Below are positions 8,507-16,883 of a stretch of 64,000 bases of DNA, one piece after another (position 1 is the first letter of the stretch; each line of letters begins with the position of its first letter). The notes beneath the pieces are model-generated. The model was not told the origin of the DNA, ran no database searches, and saw only the letters and a list, made by a program, of their open reading frames with translations. The DNA comes from Sphingomonas taxi. Lineage in GTDB: Bacteria > Pseudomonadota > Alphaproteobacteria > Sphingomonadales > Sphingomonadaceae. A program made the translations under genes and the position numbers. The stretch is taken from contig QFQI01000001.1 of NCBI GenBank assembly GCA_003243195.1, positions 1 to 64,000 on the forward strand. The letters run 5' to 3'.

Positions 8507-9496
8507 ATGCCGCACGTCACGCTGCCCGCCCCCGGTCGTCCGCAAGTGCTGATCGCGCCTGCGCCGGGTGAGGATCTCGCCACGCTCGACCGCGACCGGA
8601 TCGTGGAGCTGTTCACCACGCATGGCGCACTGCTGTTCCGCGGCTTCGGCGCCGACGTCGCGGCATTCCGTGGCTTCGCGCGGCGCTTCTGCAAGACCGC
8701 GGTGGTCAACGAAAGCCCGGGCCGCCAGCCGATCGACGCGGCCGCCAACATCCACACCGTGGACGGCGGCACCGGCGCGTTCGCGCTGCACCCGGAACTG
8801 TCGCGCGAACCGTGGAAGCCCGACGCGGCGTTCTTCGCCTGCTTCTCCGCGCCGACGCGCGGTGGCCAGACCACGATCTGCGACGGGGTGGAACTGGTCC
8901 GCGCGCTTCCCGATGCGGTGCGGCGCGGGCTGGAACACCGCCGCCTGCTCTACATCAAGCCGACCTGGCCCGCGCTGCTGCAATACTGGCTGGGCACGCC
9001 AACGCCGTCCGACGCGCAACTCGCCGCCCCGCCGCCGGAATGTCCCTATTACTTCCGCCGCCTGCCCGACGGGATGATCGTGCGCGTCTTCTCGCGCCCG
9101 GCGCTGCATCGCCCGATGTTCGTCGATGCACCCGCGTTCGGCAATTTCCTGCTGTTCGCGCGCTTCAACAACCACCGCCCCAACCATCCGGTGCTGGACG
9201 ACGGCCATCCGGTGCCCGAGGCGTGGTTGCAGGCGATCAAGGCCGCGGGCGACCGGCTGGCGGTGCCGGTCGAGTGGCAGCGCGGCGACGTGCTGATGCT
9301 CGACAACACGCGCTTCATGCACGGCCGCACCGCGATCATCGACCCGGGCGAGCGGCTGATCGCGACCTATTTCGGCTATCTCGACTTCGCGATCCCCGAT
9401 CCCGAGGAGCCCGCCGCCGCGATCTGGCGCCGTCAGGACTTCGAACCGCCGCTCCCGCCGGATCATCCGCGGCTTGCCGCCGCCGCGGCGCGTTGA
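8507..9496 (+). CDS. TauD/TfdA family Fe(II)/2-oxoglutarate dioxygenase
   Basis: This non-heme iron oxygenase has 329 residues. The iron ligands look like an HxE motif (ALHPELSRE, about residue 88) and a distal His in RFMHGRTA (about residue 272), followed by the 2-oxoglutarate-binding Arg in ERLIATYFGY. HxE instead of HxD is the clavaminate-synthase-like variant. VTLPAPGRP at the N-terminus and the RGFGADVAAF segment are typical of the superfamily. The start at 8507 was chosen because upstream in-frame codons would enter the divergent promoter region. The TGA overlaps the TTG start of the polymerase IV gene, so the two are translationally coupled. The substrate is unknown. Confidence 0.8.
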   Translation: MPHVTLPAPGRPQVLIAPAPGEDLATLDRDRIVELFTTHGALLFRGFGADVAAFRGFARRFCKTAVVNESPGRQPIDAAANIHTVDGGTGAFALHPELSREPWKPDAAFFACFSAPTRGGQTTICDGVELVRALPDAVRRGLEHRRLLYIKPTWPALLQYWLGTPTPSDAQLAAPPPECPYYFRRLPDGMIVRVFSRPALHRPMFVDAPAFGNFLLFARFNNHRPNHPVLDDGHPVPEAWLQAIKAAGDRLAVPVEWQRGDVLMLDNTRFMHGRTAIIDPGERLIATYFGYLDFAIPDPEEPAAAIWRRQDFEPPLPPDHPRLAAAAAR

Positions 9497-10569
9497 TCCC
9501 GCCGGGCGAGCCTCGCAAGATCATCCACATCGACATGGACGCCTTCTATGCGTCCGTCGAGCAGCGTGACGCGCCGGACCTGCGTGGCCGGCCGGTGGCG
9601 GTCGGCGGGTCGCGGGCGCGCGGGGTGGTGGCGGCGGCCAGCTACGAGGCGCGGGCGTTCGGTGTGCGCTCCGCGATGCCCTCGGTCACCGCGCTGCGGC
9701 GCTGCCCCGATCTGGTGTTCGTGCCACCGCGCTTCGACGTCTATCGCGCGGTCAGCCGGCAGATCCACGCGATCTTCGCCGATTATGCCGATGCGATCGA
9801 ACCGCTGTCGCTCGACGAAGCCTATCTGGACGTCACCGCCGACCGCCGCGCGCTGGGGTCCGCCAGCGCGATCGCGGCGGAGATCCGCGCGCGCATCCAC
9901 GCCGAAACCGGGCTGACCGCCTCCGCCGGGGTCAGCTACAACAAGTTCATCGCCAAGCTGGCGTCGGACCAGAACAAGCCCGACGGCATGTGCGTCATCC
10001 CGCCCGCGCGGGGCGCGGCGTTCGTCGCGACGCTGCCGGTGAAGCGCTTCCACGGCATCGGTCCGGTCACCGCCGAGAAGATGGCGCGGCTGGGCATCCA
10101 CACCGGTGCCGACCTGCGCGACCGCTCGCTGGCATTCCTGCGCACGCATTTCGGCAGCCACGCCGACTATCTGCACGGCGCGGCGCGCGGCGTGGACGAC
10201 CGTCCGGTGCGCGCGCATCGCCGCGCCCGGTCGGTCGGCGCGGAGCGGACGTTCGAGACGAACCTGAGCGATCCCGCCGCGATCGACGCGGCGCTGGGCA
10301 CCGTGGCGGACGCGGCATGGACACGGATCGAGCGCGGCGACGTGCGCGGCCGCACGGTGACGCTGAAGCTGCGCCGCGCCGATTTCCACACGATCACGCG
10401 CGCGCGTTCGGTGGCCGGGATCGTCGATGCGCGCGCGACGTTGCTGGAGATCGGCCGCGGGCTGCTCGCCCCGCTGCTGCCGGTCGCGGGCGGTATCCGG
10501 CTGCTCGGCCTCACCCTGTCCGGGCTGGTGCACGACGATCAGGCGGTGCAACCCGCCCTGCCGCTATGA
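9493..10569 (+). CDS. dinB: DNA polymerase IV (Y-family)
   Basis: This is an error-prone translesion polymerase. Catalytic acidic residues are in HIDMDAFYASVE and SLDEAYLDV. The steric-gate and finger region is GVVAAASYEARAFGVRSAMP, and a helix-hairpin-helix (HGIGPVTAEKMARLGI) precedes the little-finger domain. The length of 358 residues is normal. The start must lie upstream of IDMDAF, since the internal ATG there would remove the catalytic Asp. The TTG at 9493, overlapping the TauD stop as TTGA, is the only suitable codon. No SOS box is visible before it, because it is embedded in the operon. The stop overlaps an ATG (10566) as ATGA. Confidence 0.93.
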   Translation: MIPPGEPRKIIHIDMDAFYASVEQRDAPDLRGRPVAVGGSRARGVVAAASYEARAFGVRSAMPSVTALRRCPDLVFVPPRFDVYRAVSRQIHAIFADYADAIEPLSLDEAYLDVTADRRALGSASAIAAEIRARIHAETGLTASAGVSYNKFIAKLASDQNKPDGMCVIPPARGAAFVATLPVKRFHGIGPVTAEKMARLGIHTGADLRDRSLAFLRTHFGSHADYLHGAARGVDDRPVRAHRRARSVGAERTFETNLSDPAAIDAALGTVADAAWTRIERGDVRGRTVTLKLRRADFHTITRARSVAGIVDARATLLEIGRGLLAPLLPVAGGIRLLGLTLSGLVHDDQAVQPALPL

Positions 10570-10583
10570 CGAAGGAACCCGCG

Positions 10584-11387
10584 ATGAAGCCACCGATCGG
10601 CCCCGCCACCCGCCTGTGCATGTCGCTCGCCGCGCGACCCGGGACGTTCGGCTCGCGTTTCCACAACCATCTCTACGACGCGCTGGGACTGGACTACGTC
10701 TACAAGGCGTTCACCACCAACGACCTGCCCGGCGCGATCACCGGCATCCGCGCGCTCGCCATTCGCGGCTGCGCGGTGTCGATGCCGTTCAAGGAAGCGG
10801 TGATCCCGCTGCTCGACGGCCTGCGCGATTCGGCGGCGGCGATCGACAGCGTCAATACGATCGTCAACGACGACGGCGTGCTGCTGGGCTACAACACCGA
10901 TTACAGCGCGGTGCGCGACCTGATCGAACCACTGCCGCGCGCGCCCTTCCTGCTGCGCGGCAGCGGCGGCATGGCGAAGGCGGTGGCGACCGCGCTGGTC
11001 GACGCGGGCTTCACCGACGGCACGATCGCGGCCCGCAACGAAGCCGCCGGCCGCGCGCTGGCGGACCGGCTCGGCTGCCGGTGGCAGGCGGGGGCGGATG
11101 GCGAGGCGGCGGTGCTGGTCAACGTCACCCCGCTCGGCATGACCGGCGCCGACGCCGACGCGCTCGTCTTCACCCCCGGGCAGGTTGCGGCGGCGCGGGT
11201 GGTGATCGACGTGGTGGCCCGCCCGGTCGAGACGCCGCTGCTGCGCGCCGCGCGGGCGGCGGGCAAGCGCGTGGTGACCGGCGCGGAGATCGCCACGCTA
11301 CAGGCGCTGGAACAGTTCGTGCTCTACACCGGCGTGCGGCCCGACGACGCGCAGGTCGCGGCGGCCGAGGCGTTCGCGCTGGGGTGA
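10584..11387 (+). CDS. shikimate dehydrogenase-like protein
   Basis: This NADP-dependent AroE-family enzyme has 267 residues. SMPFKEAVIP carries the catalytic-type Lys, GYNTDYSAV the catalytic-type Asp, and SGGMAKAV the Rossmann loop, which lacks the usual GxGGxx spacing (GSGGMA). The sequence resembles the SdhL/HI0607-like branch, often found beside catabolic genes and of low shikimate activity, so it may not be the biosynthetic AroE. The ATG at 10584 has AAGGA about 7 bases upstream. An alternative ATG at 10566 overlaps the polymerase IV stop. Confidence 0.78.
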   Translation: MKPPIGPATRLCMSLAARPGTFGSRFHNHLYDALGLDYVYKAFTTNDLPGAITGIRALAIRGCAVSMPFKEAVIPLLDGLRDSAAAIDSVNTIVNDDGVLLGYNTDYSAVRDLIEPLPRAPFLLRGSGGMAKAVATALVDAGFTDGTIAARNEAAGRALADRLGCRWQAGADGEAAVLVNVTPLGMTGADADALVFTPGQVAAARVVIDVVARPVETPLLRAARAAGKRVVTGAEIATLQALEQFVLYTGVRPDDAQVAAAEAFALG

Positions 11388-11419
11388 ACACGCCGCGCAC
11401 CTCCATCGCGCGCGAGCAA

Positions 11420-11436
11420 TGCCCGGACCGCGGGCA
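11420..11436. terminator. short hairpin between convergent genes
   Basis: TGCCCG (11420-11425) and CGGGCA (11431-11436) form a 6-bp stem with a 5-base loop between the shikimate dehydrogenase-like gene and trxB. It is weak and has no T-run. Confidence 0.3.
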
Positions 11437-11463
11437 GCGCGGCGATGACGAACGGAGCGGCCG

Positions 11464-12432
11464 CTATTCTGCCGCCTCCCGCACCGCCTCGAACTCCGCC
11501 GCCGCCAGGAACCGTTCGGCGTCCAGCGCCGCCATGCACCCGGTGCCGGCGGCGGTCACCGCCTGGCGATACACCTTGTCCATCACGTCGCCGCACGCGA
11601 ACACGCCGGGCACGCTGGTGCGCGTCGATCCGGTCTCCACCGCGATATAGCCGTCGCTGTCGAGCGCCAGATGCCCCCGGAACAGCTCGGTCGCGGGATG
11701 GTGTCCGATCGCCACGAACCCGCCCTCGACGTCCAGCCGCGACGTCTCGCCGGTCACCGTGTCCTCCAGCGCCAGCGCGACCAGCCCGGCATTGCCGCCG
11801 CCGTCCACGAACTCGCGCACCTCCTTGTTCCACAGCACGGTGATGTTCGGATGCGCGAACAGCCGTTCCTGCAGGATCCGCTCGGCGCGCAACGTGTCGC
11901 GGCGGTGGATCAGTGTCACGTCGTCGCTGTGGTTGGTCAGGTACAGCGCCTCCTCGACCGCGGTGTTGCCGCCGCCGATCACCGCCACCTTCTTGCCGCG
12001 ATAGAAGAAGCCGTCGCAGGTCGCGCAGGCGCTGACGCCCTTGCCCTTCATCGTCTCCTCGCTGTCGAGGCCCAGCCACCTGGCCTGCGCGCCGGTGGCG
12101 ATGACCAGCACATCGCCCTCGTACACGTCGCCGCCGTCGCCCGTCAGGCGGAACGGTCGCCGCGACAGGTCGACCTCCACGATCGTGTCCCACATCATCC
12201 GGGTGCCGACATGCTCGGCCTGCGCCTGCATCTGCTCCATCAGCCACGGCCCCTGGATCACCTCCCGGAAACCGGGGTAGTTCTCGACATCGGTGGTGGT
12301 GGTCAGTTGCCCGCCGGGCTGGATGCCCTGCACGACGATCGGCTTCATGCCGGCGCGCGCGGCATAGATGGCGGCGGACAGGCCGGCGGGGCCGGACCCG
12401 AGGATCAGCATGCGAGTCGAATGAATGGTCAT
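11464..12432 (-). CDS. trxB: thioredoxin-disulfide reductase
   Basis: This cytoplasmic flavoenzyme passes electrons from NADPH to thioredoxin. FAD binding is at GSGPAGLSAAIYAARAG (N-terminus), the redox-active pair is in ACATCDGFF (CxxC, about residue 140), and NADPH binding follows at VIGGGNTAVEEAL. The FAD-closing motif is FACGDVMD. The 322-residue length is normal. The ATG at 12432 is preferred to an upstream in-frame codon, giving the compact start MTIHSTRMLILG. It is divergent from the aminopeptidase gene with 77 bases between starts. Confidence 0.95.
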   Translation of the reverse strand: MTIHSTRMLILGSGPAGLSAAIYAARAGMKPIVVQGIQPGGQLTTTTDVENYPGFREVIQGPWLMEQMQAQAEHVGTRMMWDTIVEVDLSRRPFRLTGDGGDVYEGDVLVIATGAQARWLGLDSEETMKGKGVSACATCDGFFYRGKKVAVIGGGNTAVEEALYLTNHSDDVTLIHRRDTLRAERILQERLFAHPNITVLWNKEVREFVDGGGNAGLVALALEDTVTGETSRLDVEGGFVAIGHHPATELFRGHLALDSDGYIAVETGSTRTSVPGVFACGDVMDKVYRQAVTAAGTGCMAALDAERFLAAAEFEAVREAAE

Positions 12433-12509
12433 GCGCGCGATGTAGGATGCGCGGGCGCGCAAGGGAACCGCGCGTTGCGCCGGCGCCCAAGTCCTGCTTT
12501 GGTCGCGCG

Positions 12510-13895
12510 ATGACCGACTTCGCCGCCCTGCTGCAACCCGATCGCGGCCAGCCCGCGCGTGACATCCACGTCATCCATCCCGACGCGTTCGCCGGCTGGC
12601 TCGCCGCGCAGCCGCCGCGCGTGCGCACCGCGATCGTCGCCAGCAAGGTGACCGGGCGCGCCGGCAACCGCGCGATCCTGCCCGGCGAGGCGGCGGACGA
12701 ATGGGCGATGCTGCTGGTGTGCGACGAAGCGCTCGACTCGCCGTGGCGGATCGCGTCGCTGGGCGACGCGCTGCCGGAGGGAACGTACCGGCTGGCGGAC
12801 GGCGGCGCGACCGGCGCGGCGGGGCTGGGCTGGCTGCTCGCGCAGCACCGCTTCACGCGCTACCGCAAGGCGGACCCCGCCGGGCCGCGCGTGCTGCTGA
12901 CCGGCGAGATCGGCGCGATCGACGAGACGGTGCGCATCGCCGCCGCCACCGCACATGTCCGCGACCTGGTCGACACCGGCGCCAGCGATCTCGGCCCCGC
13001 CGAACTGGAGGCGGAGGCCGATGCGCTCGCCGCCGCGCATGGCGCGACCGTCACCGTCACGCGCGGCGATGCGCTCGCCACCGGCTATCCGATGATCCAC
13101 GCCGTCGGGCAGGCGGCGGCGAAGGACCGCGCGCCGCGCCTGATCGAGCTGGAATGGGGCGATCCCGCCGCCCCGCGCGTCGCGATCGTCGGCAAGGGCG
13201 TGTGCTTCGATTCGGGCGGGCTGGACATCAAGCCGTCGGCGGGCATGCGGCTGATGAAGAAGGACATGGGCGGCGCGGCGCACGCGCTGGCGCTGGCGGC
13301 GCTGGTGATGCGGGCGCGGCTGAAGGTGCGGCTCCACCTGCTGATCCCGGCGGTGGAGAATGCGATCGCCGGCAACGCCTTCCGCCCCGGCGACGTGCTG
13401 GCGACCCGCAAGGGGCTGACCGTGGAGAACACCAACACCGATGCCGAGGGGCGGCTGATCCTGGGCGACGCGCTGGCGAAGGCGGTGGAGGGCGCGCCGG
13501 ACCTGCTGCTCGATTTCGCCACGCTGACCGGCGCGGCGCGCGTCGCGCTGGGACCGGACCTGCCGGCCACGTTCGTGCAGGACGAGGCGCTGGCGACCGA
13601 TCTGTTCGCGGCGGCGGCGGCGGTGCGCGACCCGTTGTGGCGGATGCCGTTGTGGGACGGTTACGACGACCTGCTGAAATCGGACGTGGCCGACATGGTG
13701 AACGCGCCCGACGGCGGCTTCGCGGGCGCGATCACCGCGGCGCTGTTCCTGCGCCGCTTCGTGCCGGCGGGGGTGCCCTGGGCGCACCTCGACACCTTCG
13801 CCTGGCGCCCGGCGGCGCGGCCGGGGCGGCCGAAGGGCGGCGAGGCGTACGGCCTGCGCGCCGCCTATGCGCTGCTGAAAGGGCGGTTCGGGTAA
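12510..13895 (+). CDS. M17 leucyl aminopeptidase family protein
   Basis: This dinuclear-metal cytosolic aminopeptidase has 461 residues. Metal and catalytic residues are in GKGVCFDSGGLDIK, MKKDMGGAAHAL and the family signature NTDAEGRLIL, all in the C-terminal half. The N-terminal 150 residues are the less conserved macro-like domain, as is usual. Residues are intact, so it should be active. It probably releases N-terminal residues or degrades cysteinyl-glycine and other small peptides. A hairpin follows its stop codon at once. Confidence 0.9.
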   Translation: MTDFAALLQPDRGQPARDIHVIHPDAFAGWLAAQPPRVRTAIVASKVTGRAGNRAILPGEAADEWAMLLVCDEALDSPWRIASLGDALPEGTYRLADGGATGAAGLGWLLAQHRFTRYRKADPAGPRVLLTGEIGAIDETVRIAAATAHVRDLVDTGASDLGPAELEAEADALAAAHGATVTVTRGDALATGYPMIHAVGQAAAKDRAPRLIELEWGDPAAPRVAIVGKGVCFDSGGLDIKPSAGMRLMKKDMGGAAHALALAALVMRARLKVRLHLLIPAVENAIAGNAFRPGDVLATRKGLTVENTNTDAEGRLILGDALAKAVEGAPDLLLDFATLTGAARVALGPDLPATFVQDEALATDLFAAAAAVRDPLWRMPLWDGYDDLLKSDVADMVNAPDGGFAGAITAALFLRRFVPAGVPWAHLDTFAWRPAARPGRPKGGEAYGLRAAYALLKGRFG

Positions 13896-13896
13896 T

Positions 13897-13914
13897 GTGA
13901 CGCCACCGCGTCAC
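13897..13914 (+). terminator. hairpin after the aminopeptidase gene
   Basis: GTGACGC (13897-13903), loop CACC, GCGTCAC (13908-13914) form a perfect 7-bp stem one base after the TAA. A larger palindromic element starts 20 bases further on. Confidence 0.5.
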
Positions 13915-13934
13915 GTCACCACCACCCGATAAGG

Positions 13935-14097
13935 CTCAGAGTCCGTTTGAAATCTCGCGGAAGATCGCGTTTTGCAGGCGGTGCCGGCCCGCTCCCCCCT
14001 CCCGGCCACCCATCAAGGATACGCTGTGGGTGGCCGGGAGGGGGAGCGGGCCGGTGCTGCGAAACGCGTTTCAACGCGTTTCCAAACAGCCTCTCAG
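13935..14097. repeat. palindromic repeat element, copy 1 (about 163 bp)
   Basis: The whole element is an imperfect inverted repeat. Its outer ends (CTCAGAGTCCGTTTGAAA on the left, CTGAGAGGCTGTTTGGAAA reading inward from the right) and its inner arms (GGCCCGCTCC...CCGGCCACCC against GGGTGGCCGG...GGAGCGGGCC) both pair, around the loop ATCAAGGATACGCTGT. A second copy lies at 39863. It sits between convergent aminopeptidase and tpiA genes, and its right end includes the TGA stop of tpiA. It has no ORF, so it is a non-autonomous (MITE/REP-like) element or a strong bidirectional terminator. Confidence 0.85.
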
Positions 14098-14834
14098 GCC
14101 GCGCCTTCGATGATCGGCACGAACTTCGCCGCGCTCAGGCTGGCGCCGCCGACCAGCGCGCCGTCGACGTCCGGCAGGGCCATGATCGCATGCGCATTGT
14201 CGCCGGTCACCGATCCGCCATACAGGATGCGCACGCCGTCCGCCGCCGCGCCGATCAACTGGCGCATCTTCGCGCGCGCGATCGCATGGATCGCGGCGAT
14301 CTCCTCCAGCGTCGGCGTCCGTCCGCTGCCGATCGCCCAGCGCGGTTCGTAGGCGAGCGTCAGCCAGTCGCCGGTGGCATCGTCGGGCAGCGATTTCTCG
14401 ATCTGCGCCTGCACCACGCGCTCCGCCCGCCCGACGTCGCGCTCCGCCCCGGTTTCGCCGCAGCACAGGATCACCGACAGCCCGTGGCGGCGCGCCGCCG
14501 CCGCTTTCGCCCAGGCATCCTGGCTGGTTTCGCCCTGATATTCGCGGCGTTCGGAATGGCCGATGATCGTGAAGCGCGCGCCGGCTTCCTTCACCATCGC
14601 CGCCGAGACGCTGCCGGTGTGTGCGCCGCTCTCCGCCTCGTGCACGTCCTGCGCGCCGATCGCCAGCGCCGGCACGCGCGAGGCCGCGGCCCCGATCAGC
14701 GTGAAGGGCACCGCCACCGCCACGTCGACGCCCGGATGCGCCGCAGCCGCCGCCGCGATCCCGTCCAGCTCGACCAGTGCGGCGCGAGTGCCGTTCATCT
14801 TCCAATTGCCTGCCACCAGCCTGCGACGCCCCAT
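14094..14834 (-). CDS. tpiA: triose-phosphate isomerase
   Basis: This enzyme interconverts dihydroxyacetone phosphate and glyceraldehyde 3-phosphate. The 246-residue product has the substrate Lys in GNWKMNG, the electrophilic His in IGHSERREY, the catalytic Glu in AYEPRWAIGSG and the phosphate loop YGGSV. The start ATG at 14834 has GGAAAGAGG directly upstream and gives MGRRRLVAGNWKMNG. The stop codon lies inside the right end of the palindromic repeat, so insertion of the element may have replaced the original 3' end of the gene. Confidence 0.96.
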   Translation of the reverse strand: MGRRRLVAGNWKMNGTRAALVELDGIAAAAAAHPGVDVAVAVPFTLIGAAASRVPALAIGAQDVHEAESGAHTGSVSAAMVKEAGARFTIIGHSERREYQGETSQDAWAKAAAARRHGLSVILCCGETGAERDVGRAERVVQAQIEKSLPDDATGDWLTLAYEPRWAIGSGRTPTLEEIAAIHAIARAKMRQLIGAAADGVRILYGGSVTGDNAHAIMALPDVDGALVGGASLSAAKFVPIIEGAA

Positions 14835-14945
14835 GGCCTCTTTCCCCTTGCCGTTCACGCCCACGTTAGCCGCCCCTGCGGCTTGATGCCAACCGGCCGT
14901 GTGCCTAAAGCGACGAACCTCACTCCTGTCCGGTCTGCCTTTTTC

Positions 14946-16883
14946 ATGCTCAGCTTCCTCCGCGGCATCATCCATTCGAAGGTCGGCATGATCGTCACCT
15001 TCGGCGTCCTGATCGTGATCGCGCTGGCGTTCGCGGCCGGGGACGTCACCGGCTTCTCCAGCGCCGGCGGGATCCTGGGCCACCCGCTGGCCAGCGTCGA
15101 CGGCGAGAAGGTGACCGCCGAGGATATCCGCCGCCGCGCGCAGGACGAGCTGCGCGCGGCGCGCCAGCAGCAGCCGGACATCGACATGGCCGGTTTCGTC
15201 GCGCAGGGCGGCGTGGAGGGGCTGGTCACGCGCTCGCTGACCAGCCTGGCGCTGGAAACCTTCGGCGAGGAACAGGGGATGCGGGTCAGCCGCGCGCTGG
15301 TCGGCAGCGAGCTGAAGGCGATCCCCGCCTTCGCCGGCGCGACCGGGCAGTTCGACCAGCAGGCCTATCTCCGCCTGATCGCGCAGCGCGGCATGACCGA
15401 CGCGCAGGTGCAGCGCGAGATCGCGCGCGAGACGATGGCGCAGTTCCTGCTGGTGCCGACGATCGGCGCCAGCCAGGTGCCGCAGCAACTGGCGCTGCGC
15501 TACGCCTCGCTGCTGCTGGAGCGTCGCACGGGACAGGTCGCGCTGATCCCGGCGCTGCCCGCCGGGCCGGCCCCCGGCGACGCCGAGGTGCGGCAATATT
15601 ACACGAAGAACATCGCGCGCTACACCACGCCCGAGCGCCGGGTGATCCGCTACGCGATGGTCGGGCCGCAGCAGGTCGCGGCGCAGACGACGCCCGCCGA
15701 TGCCGAGATCGCCGCCGCTTACGCCGCGGACAAGGCGAAATACGCGCCCAAGCCGCTCCGCGACGTGACGCTGGTCACCGTGCTCGACCAGAAGGCGGCG
15801 CAGGCGCTGGCCGACAAGGTGAAGGCGGGCACCGCGCTCGCGGCCGCGGCGCGCGCCGCCGGGCTGGAGGCGCGCACCATCACCGCCGCCCAGCAGGCCA
15901 CGCTCGCCACGCAGACCTCGCCCGCCGTCGCGCAGGCGCTGTTCGGCGCCGCTCAGGGCGCAACGGTCGGCCCGGTGCGCGGCGCGATCGGCTTCGTGGT
16001 GGCGCGCGTCGACAAGGTGACGCAGGATCCCGGCAAGACGCTGGCGCAGGCGCGCGAGGAGATCGCCACCACGTTGCGCGCGCGCAAGTCCGCCGACGCG
16101 ATCGGCCGCATCCGTGACGCGGTGGAGGATGCGCTGGCCGACAATGCCAACATCAACGAGGTCGCCAAGGACCAGAAGCTGACCGTGCAGGCCACGCCGG
16201 CGCTGCTGTCGAGTGGCGCGAACCCCGATCAGCCGCAGGCACAGCCCGATCCGGCGCTCACGCCGATCGTCGCCGCCGCCTTCGCCGCGGAGGAAGGCGA
16301 CACGCCGACCACCGTGCCGATGGGGCAGGACGGCAGCTTCGCGGTGGTCGCGCTCGATCGCGTGGTGCGCGCCACGCCGCTGCCGCTGGCGCAGGCGCGC
16401 GCGCAGGTCGTCGCCGACCTTACCGCCGAGCGCGCGCGCGGTGCCGCGCAGAGTGCCGCGAACGCGATCGTCGCGAAGGTGAACGGCGGCATGCCGCTGA
16501 CGGCCGCGCTGGCGCAATCGGGCGTGAAGGCGCCCCCGGTCCAGCCGGTCGACGCGACGCGCGCGCAGATCACCGCCAACCAGGGCCAGGTGAACCCGGT
16601 GCTGGCGCTGCTGTTCGGCATGAAACAGGGCAATGCGCGCGCGATCCAGGCGCCGGACGGGCGCGGCTGGCTGGTGCTGCGCGTCGAGCGGATCGTGCCC
16701 GGCGACGCCAGCCGCCAGCCCGGCGTGATCCGGGCGACGCGCGTCGACCTGGGCCGTGTGGTCGGCCGCGAATATGCGCAGCAGTTCGCCACCGCGGTCG
16801 CGGCGCAGCAGAAGGCGAAGCGTTATCCCGACGCGATCGCGCAGTTGAAGAAGGATCTGGTCGGTGCCGGCGACGGCCAGTAA
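14946..16883 (+). CDS. ppiD: peptidylprolyl isomerase PpiD/SurA-type (SurA N-domain, parvulin)
   Basis: This periplasmic folding factor is anchored in the inner membrane and helps newly exported outer-membrane proteins. Residues 15-33 (GMIVTFGVLIVIALAFAAG) form a single transmembrane anchor. The long N-terminal SurA-like helical domain follows, with a poorly conserved parvulin-like region at about residues 250-370. The 645-residue length is typical of PpiD. The parvulin active site appears weak, as in many PpiD proteins, so a chaperone role is more certain than isomerase activity. trpE overlaps the last 20 bases, so the two are coupled. Confidence 0.88.
   Translation: MLSFLRGIIHSKVGMIVTFGVLIVIALAFAAGDVTGFSSAGGILGHPLASVDGEKVTAEDIRRRAQDELRAARQQQPDIDMAGFVAQGGVEGLVTRSLTSLALETFGEEQGMRVSRALVGSELKAIPAFAGATGQFDQQAYLRLIAQRGMTDAQVQREIARETMAQFLLVPTIGASQVPQQLALRYASLLLERRTGQVALIPALPAGPAPGDAEVRQYYTKNIARYTTPERRVIRYAMVGPQQVAAQTTPADAEIAAAYAADKAKYAPKPLRDVTLVTVLDQKAAQALADKVKAGTALAAAARAAGLEARTITAAQQATLATQTSPAVAQALFGAAQGATVGPVRGAIGFVVARVDKVTQDPGKTLAQAREEIATTLRARKSADAIGRIRDAVEDALADNANINEVAKDQKLTVQATPALLSSGANPDQPQAQPDPALTPIVAAAFAAEEGDTPTTVPMGQDGSFAVVALDRVVRATPLPLAQARAQVVADLTAERARGAAQSAANAIVAKVNGGMPLTAALAQSGVKAPPVQPVDATRAQITANQGQVNPVLALLFGMKQGNARAIQAPDGRGWLVLRVERIVPGDASRQPGVIRATRVDLGRVVGREYAQQFATAVAAQQKAKRYPDAIAQLKKDLVGAGDGQ

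Noticed and set aside
10566..10583. ATG at 10566 as the start of the shikimate dehydrogenase-like gene
   Set aside because: Possible, but the ATG at 10584 has a well-spaced AAGGA and the usual N-terminus. The earlier ATG is kept as an alternative only.
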